DNA of 64,000 bases, from positions 89,501 through 153,500 of the forward strand of contig JAXRKP010000670.1 in NCBI GenBank assembly GCA_037039925.1, read 5' to 3'. Positions 54,501 to 64,000 of this stretch are shown piece by piece. The stretch's first letter is position 1, and each line of letters starts with the position of its first letter. The notes below the pieces were generated by a model. The model ran no database searches. It was not told where the DNA came from and was given only the letters and a program-made list of their open reading frames with translations. Origin of the DNA: Doris montereyensis (taxonomy: Eukaryota > Mollusca > Gastropoda > Nudibranchia > Dorididae). The translations under genes and the position numbers were made by a program.

Positions 54501-56161
54501 TTTAGGTGTGAATCCCACTGCCTAAATTGACTTTGGATGTGAATCCTACTGCCTAAATTGACTTTAGGTGTTAATCCCACTGCCTAAATTGACTTTGGGT
54601 GTGAATCCCACTGCCAAATTGACTTTAGGTGTGAATTCCACTGCCTAAATTGACTTTAGGTGTGAATCCCACTGCCTAAATTGACTTTGGGTGTGAATCC
54701 CACTGCTTAGATTGACTTTGAGTGTGAATCCCATTACTTAGATTGACTGTGAGTGTGAATCCCACTGTTTATATTGGCTGTTGAATCCCACTGCTTAGAT
54801 TGGCTGTGAGTGTGAATCCCACTGCTTAGATTGGCTGTGAGTGTGAATCCCACTGCTTAGATTGGCTGTGAGTGTGAATCCCACTGCTTAGATTGGCTGT
54901 GAGTGTGAATCCCACTGCTTAAATTGACGTTGAGTGTGAATCCCAATGCTTATATTGACTTTGGGTGTCAATCCCACTGCTTATATTGACTTTGGGTGTT
55001 AATCCCACTGTTTAGATTGATTTTGAGTTTGGGTCCCGGTGCATAGATTGACTTTGAGTGTGAATCAAAATGCTTATATTGACTTTGGATTGTGACTTAT
55101 ATTCTCCTAAATTCACTCCAGTTTATGGGACCTGTGGGGTTAGCTTTTAAACCTTGTTTTACAGACATTGTACAGATCAAAAATGAAAACCCAGCATGGA
55201 GCCATTTAGTAAAGAAGAATTAAGATTTATGTAGATTTAACAAAAGGTTGAAAATTAGAGTATATTTTTGTAATATACATTTGATAAAGAATTAATTTCT
55301 ACTCATGATGAATATTTATTTACTTCCATGAAAAAATATTCTTCAATTAGTTATTACAGCCTATGTTATTAGACTTCCAGTTCTCATATGTTCAGAAATA
55401 ACAATTAAAAAAAACAACATAACAGTGATTTACACATACTGATCTTTCATTTTACGGAATAAAATTCCTTATCACAATTAATGAACCAATTATTGACACT
55501 TTATGCCTTGTGTTCGATAACTTGCATTTACTTCTCCATCAGCATGAAATTCTATATTAACAAAACTAGGCAATCTTATCACCATACTTCTCATTTTATG
55601 TCCATAACTTATCAAATTTGTACATATGTTGTATGTTTGGAAGTAGGCACAGAAAATTGTAATAAAAATAGAATTTAATATGACCAAGTTTCTTTATCCT
55701 AAGGGGGAAAAAAATGGATGGATCTGATTGGTATTTTACCCTCGTAAAAACAACAAGAAACATTTTCTGTCATTTTCTGCTTCCCATTTTGCTCCATCTC
55801 TGGGTGTATTTTCTAGTCTACTACATGTAACTGCTCAGATATGGATACCACCATTTGCTTGGCATCATAATCATTTGATATTTTGACTTTATACGATGCT
55901 ATTGTTTTGCCAGGCATTTCCATGTCAGGATACCCAGCCAACTTCACAGGGGTGCCATATCCACAGCTGATTCCCTTCCAAACCGAGGCTTGGAGGCGGA
56001 GATGGGACGGTCCTGGCAACTTTGTTCCTCCAGCAGATCGATGGGTACATGAAAACCCTGGCTCTCAGTACAAGTCTTACAAGTTCTACAACGAAGAGGA
56101 TTTTCAGAAATTTAAGCACTTGAATTCAAATCCTACTCTTACTCAAAAATTTGAGCGATGA
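51541..56161 (+). CDS. Unrecognised 156-residue protein (whole three-exon gene)
   Basis: Joined exons 51541-51598, 51639-51803 and 55914-56161 give 156 residues rich in Tyr, Trp, Pro and Gly, with no signal peptide, no membrane segment and no domain I recognise. The style (short, basic, Tyr/Pro turns such as SGYPANFTGVPYPQ and a charged C terminus) resembles small axonemal microtubule-associated proteins, but I cannot name a family. Introns are 40 and 4110 bases; the first is exceptionally short. Promoter and first exon not located. It diverges from the adaptor gene across about 2.4 kb. Confidence 0.6.
51639..51803 (+). CDS. Small gene exon 2
   Basis: TG completes an ATG codon with the A left from exon 1, then 54 codons beginning NSYLSGDGLSYCYRGPAYCT and including DSEDKYRDFQRKRDSM, ending with one base before GTCAGT. 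Tyr- and Cys-rich start, charged end. The acceptor (cctaag) is poor, but the degenerate copy at 53.66 kb has a good tttgccag at the same place. Confidence 0.65.
51804..54424. repeat. Mosaic of local duplications in the small gene's intron
   Basis: Blocks recur about 0.8 kb apart: acttacttat with gccgaacagtggg and gatcagatgccaat (about 53113-53195 and 54130-54205); ctaatttcagatttacatgg (about 53501 and 54343); cccactgcttatattatatt (about 53630 and 54418). A piece at 53589-53690 repeats parts of exons 1 and 2 (gggaccagcatttt and tgaacagctgcctgagtgga). Probably nested segmental duplication with later decay. No intact gene here. Confidence 0.7.
54425..55090. repeat. Minisatellite of about 31-base units
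   Basis: About twenty-one units of gtgaatcccactgcctaaat plus tgactttag(g), grading into a ctgcttagattggctgtgag variant in the middle. The first unit arises directly from cccactgcttatattatatt of the mosaic, so the array seems to have been seeded there. Confidence 0.92.
55090..55913. other. End of the small gene's intron, nothing recognised
   Basis: AT-rich; no supported feature. Confidence 0.45.
55914..56161 (+). CDS. Small gene exon 3 and stop
   Basis: After ttgttttgccag two bases complete a Gly codon. 81 codons follow, starting ISMSGYPANFTGVPYPQ, with EAWRRRWDGPGNFVPP in the middle and LTQKFER before TGA at 56159-56161. Phase fits exon 2 exactly. Codon use and composition are clearly coding. 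Confidence 0.75.
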
Positions 56162-58109
56162 TATCATTTTGGAGTCAATGCTGTACAGACAATCAGCATA
56201 CTGCAGATTTTTCCATGACTCAATCTATTTTCCCTGTCCTGACAAAATTCAGGACCTGCAATCATTTAAAAAAAAGCAAGTCTCTTTCCAAAACAAAGGA
56301 TTAATGCATAAAATATTGTTTGAAATTTCACATACATCAGAGTTAAATCGGTGTTGTTGTTTCTTTTTACTTTTTTTGATACGGCCTTTAGAGACAAAGG
56401 AAAACAAAATTGAGTTATCAAATAGTTACAAAACTTGATTGCAGGCCACAGCATTCGCAAAATTAAAAAATTAAGTAAATGAAAACAGTGACGTCCTTTG
56501 ATAAGTATTTAAAAATTGTATAATGTGCACCTTTTAATAACAATAGAAAAAATTATGCCTCATACCAATATTTTATGCAGATTGAGAGTTTTCGTTTTCC
56601 TTAGATGTGTAATTTTAAAAAATTACAAAATATTGAATCTATGATGACATGAGCATTGGTATGAAAAACTCTATTTTGTAATTTCCAAGGATAAAAAGCA
56701 GAGGAGTCATTAGAAACTTTCACATACATTGGATTATAAATGCTACAATTAAAATAGAAAACACAGTGACAGAAAATGCAGGTTGGCCTAATTAATGCTG
56801 CTTTATGAGACTCAATCAATTTAAATGTTTAGCCATTTCATGTTTCCCAAATACCACTGAATTGCTTTTAGTGTGTGATAATTAAAACCTTCAAATATCT
56901 CTTTTGATGTATTTTACATTAACATGTTTTATCAAAATCTCTTCATCATGAAATACTTTCATTGCTAGTCAGCACAAAAGAAAAATTCATTTTTTACTAA
57001 ACTTTAAAGATCCCTATGTGTCTTATCAATAAAATGAAGAGTAAAATTGTTGTATTTCAATGTGGCCAATAATTAAATGTGAGAGATGAAATTTAGCACT
57101 TTCAGCAAGTAATTCTCAGTTGAAAACACATTGAACTTTCTCCTTTGGATTACTTAAATCATAAATCACATTAACTTAATCAAATAAGATTTGAAGGAAA
57201 CTTTCTTTGCTCAGAGAGTTGGGGTGCAACTCCTCTTCGAATCTTCAACCAGCACAGTATTGAAGAATTTTTCGCCATATTTTGCTTTTCTTCAAGTCTT
57301 TCATTTTTATTCATTATTAAGAAAACATGTTCCATTTCCTTTATGATGGTTTTTTTGTATCTTTTTTTCGAATGTTGCAACCCAATTTGCTTATTTCTGT
57401 TTTCTTCTTTACCTATGCATATCCCGCCTCAACTGTCTGCCTGAGGTTGCTGTCTATTTTCTTCTAATTACAATGCCTTGGTAGCTATACTAACCTTATT
57501 CCCATTTTTTATTGATCATCATAACACTACACTTGATGTTTAAGAGAACGCTGTTGGATGTATTGAATTGAATGTCATTTTCATAAGCAGCCTCCCATAT
57601 CCTCATGATCCACAACAAATAAATAAAACAGGAAAAAAGAAAAACAAATGCCAGACAAATATCCTATAAAAACAGTAAATTTAAGCTTTTAAGAAAATAT
57701 TAAGAGGTATCCTGCTTTCTAATATTTTCTATTGTTGTCAGTTTTATAAAACACTACTTATAACAATATTTCATTCCCACTGGTCCACTTATTTTGTCCT
57801 TTGCATATGATCCTAAGAGTTTATGATCAACTTTTTCTAAAACAAATCCTTTGAAGAAACAAGGACAGAGCAGAGGATAATCACTGTATTGAAATACCAT
57901 CATTGTTATATCTTAAAGCTAAGAAAACAACTTTTTAACAATATCAAACTAAGTATGTATATTTGGTGAAACTCTTTTTGACTATATCAATGTTCAAACT
58001 TTAATAAAGAATAGATTTTATACCTAAAAACAAGAACTTGTCATTGTCTGATTTGCCTAAATTGTTTATAATATATTATAAGGGTTGTTTTTCAACAGCA
58101 GGATGATGT
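56162..58109. other. 3' flank of the small gene; little recognised
   Basis: AT-rich. A minus-strand frame at 57180-57420 (KRYKKTIIKEMEHVFLIMNK) has a lysine-rich, helical look but no recognisable family or splice support. AATAAA words occur, for example at about 57030 and 57620, but none can be tied to the gene with confidence. Confidence 0.35.
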
Positions 58110-58200
58110 TTGTTTGTTTCATAGAATTTACCGCATCCACCATATGCAGTTAGTGATCACAGTGGGAATTAAGGGGTAACTGCAAGATAAAAGATACACG
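58110..58200. repeat. Interspersed repeat family D
   Basis: gtttgtttgtttcatagaat, ttaccgcatccaccatatgc, gtgatcacagtgggaatt: left half only, cut by the microsatellite that follows. Confidence 0.55.

Positions 58201-58276
<76 letters not shown>
58200..58276. repeat. CA/TA microsatellite
   Basis: Compound dinucleotide repeat adjoining the 3' end of the LINE at 58.29 kb. Confidence 0.95.
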
Positions 58277-58287
58277 ATTTATGTATA

Positions 58288-60050
58288 TACAACTTACTTA
58301 CTTACTTACTGCCCATTCTGCCAGTTGGAATGTAGGGCAGCAATGAAGGATTTCCATCTCTCTCTTTTCATGGCAAACGTCTTTATGGAATTCGAGGTTT
58401 CGCCCAAGTCTTTATTCTCATTCTCTGCTGTTCTTCTCCAAATTGTCTTTGGCCTGCCACGTCTCCTGTTCCCTTCAGGGGTCCAATGTAGGGCAATCTT
58501 GGTGATGTTCCCTTCTGTTTTTCTTAAAACGTGCCCTATCCACCTTCATCATCTTGTAAGCAGGATATCTTGCATGTGGTCTATTTTGCATTTTCGGAGA
58601 AGAGTCACGTTTGAAATTTTGTTTGGCCAAAATATATTTTGGATTTTTTGCAGGCATTTGGTGTGGAATGAGGATAACTTGTTTATGTCTCTGTCCATCA
58701 TCCACCAACATTCAGATCCATATAGTAGAGTTGATAGGACACAGCTTTGGTAGATTTTTAGTTTTGTTTTAATATTATATTCTTTTTTGTTTTCCATACA
58801 TTTTGAAGAAGTTTGAAGGAGTTTCTTGCTTTACTTAGAAGTCTGTTGATGTCTTTGTCAGCTCCTCCGCTACTTGTGACAATGCTGCCTAAATATGTAA
58901 ATTCCTTGGTTGTTTGTATGCTATTGGTATTGATGAGGATTGGAGAGGGATTTTGTATATTTAATGTTATTAGGTTAGATTTTGTAAGGTCTATTTTTAA
59001 ACCTATCTGTTGACCAAAAGAGATCAGCCATGATATTTTCTCTTGCATGTGATGTGAGTGTGCTAATAGTACCAAATCATCAACAAAATCTATATCCTCT
59101 AGCGAAAAGAAGAGAGTCTATCTAATTCTTCTGTGTTCATCACTGGTTGTTTGCTTCATCACCCAGTCTATAACAATAATGAAGATGGTTGCTGACATCA
59201 CACACCTTTGTCTGACACCAGTCTTAATTTCAAAATTTTGATTGCTATTTCCAACTTTATATGTGAATTCATTGTAGAAACTTTTAATGAGCCGGACAAG
59301 ATGTTGGGGTATTTCATAATTCCTTAGAATTTTCCAAATGCTTTCTCGATGGAGGCTATCGAATGTCTTTTAAAAATCAATGAAGTTTATATACAGTTGT
59401 CTCTGCCAGTCATTGCATTGCTTTATAATGTTTCTTAATGTGAAAATTTGGTCCAAGCAGTTTCTTCCTTTCCTAAACCCTGCCTGTTCATTATGTAGGT
59501 ATCAATGGCATTTGATATTCGTTGTATTATTACTTTTGCAAGAACTTTACTGGGGATAGACAGGAGTGTTATTCCCCTCCAGTTATTGCAGTCCCGCAAA
59601 TTACCTTTTATGGGAATCTTTATTATTATACCTTCATTCCATTCATCCGGAGTTTTCTTTTCTGTCCATATTTTGGTGAAGAGTGGATGTAGTATTCTTG
59701 CTGCAAAAGCAGGTGAAGCTTTAAAAAGTTCAGTGTTTAAGTTGTCTATGCCTGGGGCTGTTCCATTTTTTAAAGTTTTAATAGCTACTGTTATTTCATT
59801 TAAACTAGGTGGTTCTATACTAATAGTCAAATCTTCTTGTGCCTCTTCAATGCTTGCTTCTGTTGGAGGTGGTGGCCTGTCTAAAATTTCCATAAAATGT
59901 TTGGTCCATCTTGCATCTTTTTCAGCCTCAGTCGAGAGAAGCTCTCCTTTTTTGTTTGTAATAGGCGGGTCAATCCCACCCCCGCCCTCTCCGACTAGCT
60001 AACCCTTATATCTATCCCCCTATCCGCAACCTGAGACCTGCCTGGTAGGG
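58288..60050 (-). mobile_element. RTE-type LINE, 5'-truncated, second subfamily
   Basis: Minus strand. Frames give KTLKNGTAPGIDNLNTELFK, WNEGIIIKIPIKGNL, CNNWRGITLLSIPSKVLAK (reverse transcriptase fingers), then FVDDLVLLAHS at about 59065-59100, EFTYLGSIVTSSGG and SCVLSTLLYGSECW (typical thumb and C-terminal blocks). The 3' end is an AGTAAGTAAG-type tail at about 58290-58310. The usual FADD catalytic block reads FVDD here. A frameshift near 59490 and others break it. The endonuclease part is missing. Confidence 0.85.
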
Positions 60051-60164
60051 GATGGTCGCCGCCTCAGGATATATATATATACGAGCATGCCCATAAATAA
60101 TGTTGGATTATGATTTCTCTTGTTATAAAGATAGGTCTCTTGAACTTTGACTGTGGTTGACTCA

Positions 60165-60458
60165 GAAACCACTGTATCCGTTACTGGTGATATCAGTACG
60201 ATTATTAGAGCAAATTAGCACTTGATACTGAGGTTTGGTGGGCTTTTTACTGTAAGAATGAAAGAATTAATAACAATAAAAAGTTTTGTTGATCGCAGGC
60301 AAAACAATCTCTTTCCAATCAATTCAAAGGCTGATTTGATCCAAGAGTTTATGCGCTAAGAACCTAAAGCAGGCTATATGAACTTACATGCAAAATACGG
60401 AAGTTGTGGCTGCAGTGATTCCTGAGTTATAAGCGGTCAAAGTTAGAGATGTACATCT
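60165..60458 (-). repeat. Dispersed repeat family E, copy 2 (inverted)
   Basis: Reverse complement of the 19.96-20.25 kb copy with about 80 percent apparent identity by eye over the shared blocks. Its other end shares aacctcagtatcaagtgcta with copies 3 and 4. Confidence 0.7.
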
Positions 60459-60459
60459 A

Positions 60460-61379
60460 TATATATACCACAGAGCAAAACAAAGGACATAGAATGTACC
60501 AGTAGCACACACCAACGTAAGATGATGACCATGAAGAATGTTTCCAAAAGTAAAATGCATTTCAAAGCATTTTAATGATGAGATTATGAACTTCAAAATT
60601 TCTGACAAAAAAGCACTTTTAACTCATGATGGGAATAATAGCACTAGTAGGCTACAATATCTTTGTAAATCATTATTCATTTGAGTAGATTTTGAAAGTC
60701 TATATGTTTACTCAAACACAATAGAAAAGCAAAACAAACAAAAACCACATCAAGTGACACTGAAGCTTTCAAAGGACACTATGACTATTGGACCAGAGGA
60801 TCATTCTTTGCGACATTGATAATTCATCACTCACTCTCTTTAAGAACGAAAAAATGAAAATAACTGAGAAAGAGACAGACAGACAGAGAGCAAAGCCATA
60901 ACATTTTTAATCACAAAAACATTGAACAACAAAATTCCCATCTTCCCTGTACCAAGTTTATAGAAAAGTTCTTTTAATAACCATATGTATAAAAACACAA
61001 AGGAGACATGAAACTCTCAAGCCATTTTTCTTTCTTTTTTGTACATTTCATTCTTTTTATTTTCTTTGTAACAATCACAATATCGTAGAATATCACAATA
61101 AAACACAAGCACTGAATTCTGAGTGCAACAATAATTGTAAGCTGAAAGAATATGAAAATGTCACATAAACATAACACACTTTGAATTCAATAAATTCAGG
61201 TAGGGCCTGCTTATTTACAGTTATAATGAAACCATGGTGATGATGATAAGGATTTCAATTATAACAGCAAAATTAATCAGAATTGTAATGAAAATGATAT
61301 TGATAACAATAATGATGTTGATAATGATGATGTTATTAATAATAATAATATAAACAAAAGCATGTTATAAATACCCCGG
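60460..61379. other. Intergenic, nothing recognised
   Basis: AT-rich; GAT/AAT-type low-complexity patches at 61240-61350. Confidence 0.45.
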
Positions 61380-61690
61380 ATGATACCCAGTACCATTATT
61401 AGATCGGATAAGTATTCGATACTGAGGTTGTGCAGGTAGGTGTGAATGGTACTATTCCAACTTTTTAATTATAACCTGTCAAAATCGTGACATAGGTGAA
61501 TGAAAATTCTACTCAAAGACGGGAAAACAGTGACATTTTCAATAATAGAACGTCACTTCTGGTAGAGGAATTCTTCAAATGAAAACGATCTTGGGATCAT
61601 TTAGAACCTACACGCAAAAAATATGGTTACTCTTAGTGGCCTGGCAACAGAGTTTTTGGCGAACAAAGAATGACTAACTTAGAATTATAC
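61380..61690 (-). repeat. Dispersed repeat family E, copy 4 (inverted)
   Basis: Shares attagatcggataagtattc, gatactgaggttgtgcaggt, ttccaactttttaatta and ggttactcttagtggcctgg with copy 3 on the other strand. Confidence 0.65.
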
Positions 61691-62169
61691 ATTAACAATG
61701 AGAAAAATAATGATGATTTAGATGCTAATAACAACAGCAAAGTTATATAATAAAATTTAGGGATTTCACTGAATACAAAAACCCAAGTGTTACTGTTTAT
61801 TAGGGAAGCTGAGCATAATCTATCTCTTCTAGGAGGAGTCAATCATCTTCTCTTGAAATTTAAATATCAAAATAATAAATTGACATAACATTTAAGATAC
61901 ATTTCAAACAATTATTTGACTCTCTTTATTCATGTTTAAAATATAACCAGGAGACATGTAACTTAATGCCCACTGGTTTCTATTCTGTAAACTGAAAACA
62001 TTCAAAAGCATTCGTTGGGTCTTGCTAAGTTTTAAGTTAAATAGTGTTAAACTACTTTACACTAGGACAACCTTAACGAGCTAAGGCTTCTCAACCTTCT
62101 ACAAAAAACATTTTGAAGCACTAGGCTTTGAAGTAAACATTTCAAACTTTTTGGCTCTTTCTCAAGACA

Positions 62170-62290
62170 AAGCATAATTGGCTTGGTTGGTAGTGTGATC
62201 TCTTTTCATGACAAGGCAATGGGTGATGACATAGAGGTTGCGGGTTTGATTTTATTGAATGAAAATATTGTCTCGATAATTCTCTCCAAT
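62170..62290 (+). repeat. Possible tRNA-like SINE head
   Basis: ttggttggtagtgtgatctc followed about 50 bases later by aggttgcgggtttgatttta resembles degenerate A and B boxes. No second copy in the window. Confidence 0.3.
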
Positions 62291-62299
62291 GAGAAAAAG

Positions 62300-63266
62300 C
62301 AAAGAGAACTCAAAAAGTAATAATATTTCTGTAATGGATAAATACAATAATAATGCATTGAACGATCAGTAAAGTTGTCCTAAATATCATTGGCATCTGC
62401 ACTGAGACACGACAAATCTTACCATCCTAGCTTTCAGTCTCAGAAATGTTCTGCCATAAATCAACTTGGCATGTGGAAACACAGCTTCAGAGTATCTGAG
62501 GTTGTTTGAAAATCATACGTTTTCCACAACCTGTAACACATTATATAATGGGCACAGATTCAATGAGTCACTCCAGTCACTGAGCGCTGAGACATAATAA
62601 AACTGAACCTCAGTTTTGAGTGTATAAAATATAAAATGGAAGAGGCTTTCTTTAACCATGTACACTGACTTATGTTATAATCTTAATGATCCTTGTGACC
62701 TCCTTACAGGTGTGTTGTTGATCCCTGAATGCACTCCAATAGGTATCAAAAACTGGAAGAGAAAAAAAGAAACAAAAAAAAAAAAAAAAACAAAACAAAT
62801 TCTTATTCACAGCCAAGATGTAGATGTATATCCTAAGAGGTAAAAGGCCAGGTCTGAGCACTGATGTAGGGTACGATGAGGCTAGTTATCACAGAGGATA
62901 ACAGGTTGACTGAGTGGTTATCCAATATTTCATTTCCACTAATGTCTTGAACATTGGGGCCTTTGTGTTCCACAATGCATCCCAGCTCAGTATGAAGACC
63001 TAGGGGAAAACATCATAATTATAATGCAATAATAAAAGTACTCTCTTTATCTTAAAAAAAAAAATCATGAATACATGTATTAACATAGAAATCGATTTTT
63101 TTTTAATTACTGATCAAAGGCAATAGAATCCATAATTTGCTCTCACTCTCCCCCATTTCGCCCCAAACCACATTTTTAAAAAAAGAAACAAAATAAAGAA
63201 GGGAATTATTTCCTTCATCAAAACAGGTCATACTGGCTGCATCCATGAAAGTAAAGCATATGTATA
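62300..63266. other. Intergenic, nothing recognised
   Basis: An A run at about 62775-62790 and another at 63053-63063. No supported feature. Confidence 0.4.
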
Positions 63267-63424
63267 CAGTGGACTCTACCTAAGAGGCCGCTTTTCACGT
63301 GTAACAGATTTATTTCTTCTTTGATTATCATGCCTAAAATGTCGCTTCAATAATCTTCAGTCCTGCTAAGAGGCTAGTTTTTCTTTCATCTGAAGTATAA
63401 ATGGCCTGCTAAACTCGATACAAT
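63267..63424. mobile_element. Pogo-like MITE, one clear terminus
   Basis: TA followed by CAGTGGACTCTACCTAAGAG is a pogo/Tigger-type left end like those at 777 and 12010. The right end is uncertain: ggcctgctaaactcgata near 63403-63420 may be a degenerate inverted copy. Confidence 0.45.
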
Positions 63425-64000
63425 AAATTGAAAATTAAAATTCAGATTTGCATTGCCACGTTTCTATCTGTCTGGAACATTTCATTGTAAATCTACATAG
63501 GTTTGTAGGCCTGGAAAATACTAGAATCTCTGCTAGCCGCTCCTAGCCAGTACCAGGCTCTTTGATTTTGACACCAGACACCCACCAGATAAACGATAGT
63601 TGACTTCTACGGCTCTCAATGGCACACTTGTTCCAGTGTAGACCTGTCATCATCATTGAAACATCTTGACCAGGTTAAAGGTATCGCCATATCAAAGCAA
63701 ACTAGAGGTGAGTATGTTTTCAATGATAAAAAAACTAATCATTGTCTGGATTAAAACTGAGTCAGGCCTAATCATTATTGTTTGATGCAACAGATTCCAG
63801 TGTTGTGATCAGTAGAAAATGAAAAGGAATGAAATTTTCAAGAAATGTACTTCTGCTCTTTCTAATCTTTCTTATATATCCTCTTCCTTCCTGTTTTGAG
63901 TCTCAGCTCTAGGCCTATAGATCTGACTAATAAACAGTCCCATTCCCCACCCACCCTTCATACCTGAATATTGTAATGAGCCACCCAATAGTGAATCAAT
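63425..64000. other. Nothing recognised to the window edge
   Basis: AT-rich; no open frame or repeat that I can support. Confidence 0.45.

Noticed and set aside
54425..55090. CRISPR-like array of 31-base repeats
   Set aside because: Units are directly contiguous with no spacers, in animal DNA; a minisatellite.
57180..57420. Lysine-rich minus frame of about 80 codons
   Set aside because: Looks weakly coding, but no family, no splice partner and no start context; left as unassigned.
59505..60002. 165-codon plus frame
   Set aside because: Antisense shadow of the LINE reverse transcriptase.

Overview
The window is animal nuclear DNA: strongly AT-rich, intron-dense and full of microsatellites, tRNA-derived SINEs, RTE- and CR1/L2-type LINE remains and small DNA transposons. 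Nothing bacterial or organellar is present. The repeat mixture and the invertebrate-style adaptor gene suggest a lophotrochozoan, perhaps a mollusc; that is an inference from repeat style, not a species call.

Layout. The minus strand from about 44.8 kb down to 2.6 kb is one split gene. I reconstructed it exon by exon from splice sites, reading phase and protein motifs. It encodes a roughly 490-residue adaptor of the SLP-76/BLNK type: an N-terminal run of PPPL/LPNRP proline motifs, several tyrosine motifs (YEDM, YEMP, YVTP, YEQA, YDEA), an acidic WSDSEFDEV segment, a PPPKP segment, and a C-terminal SH2 domain split over three exons. A CpG-containing exon-like segment at 49.0-49.15 kb with a GTAAGT donor is the best candidate for its untranslated first exon. 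Sixteen introns separate the coding exons and hold nearly all of the repeats listed.

Inside these introns lie: an antisense RTE-type LINE (5.2-8.4 kb) and a short 3' fragment of the same subfamily (31.3-31.6 kb); an unrecognised intronless reading frame on the gene's own strand (12.9-13.7 kb) carrying a frameshift; a piggyBac-like non-autonomous element with TTAA ends (33.9-34.9 kb); a fold-back element with about 350-390 base inverted repeats carrying remains of Polinton/adintovirus-type genes, inserted into a SINE (36.2-37.6 kb); pogo-like TA-flanked MITEs; several SINE families with visible A and B boxes; and a minisatellite that appears to have grown out of an interspersed repeat (26.4-27.2 kb).

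To the right, the plus strand carries a small three-exon gene (51.5-56.2 kb) for an unrecognised 156-residue protein. Its 4.1 kb intron contains a mosaic of local duplications, including a degenerate copy of its own exon 1-2 junction and a 31-base minisatellite. Beyond it are a 5'-truncated RTE LINE (minus strand, 58.3-60.0 kb), further inverted dispersed repeats and a third pogo-like terminus. The last 4 kb hold no gene I can support.

Two exons of the adaptor gene are one base short of the phase their neighbours demand, and the nested frame also needs a one-base change. Assembly indels are the simplest explanation, but real decay cannot be excluded from sequence alone.
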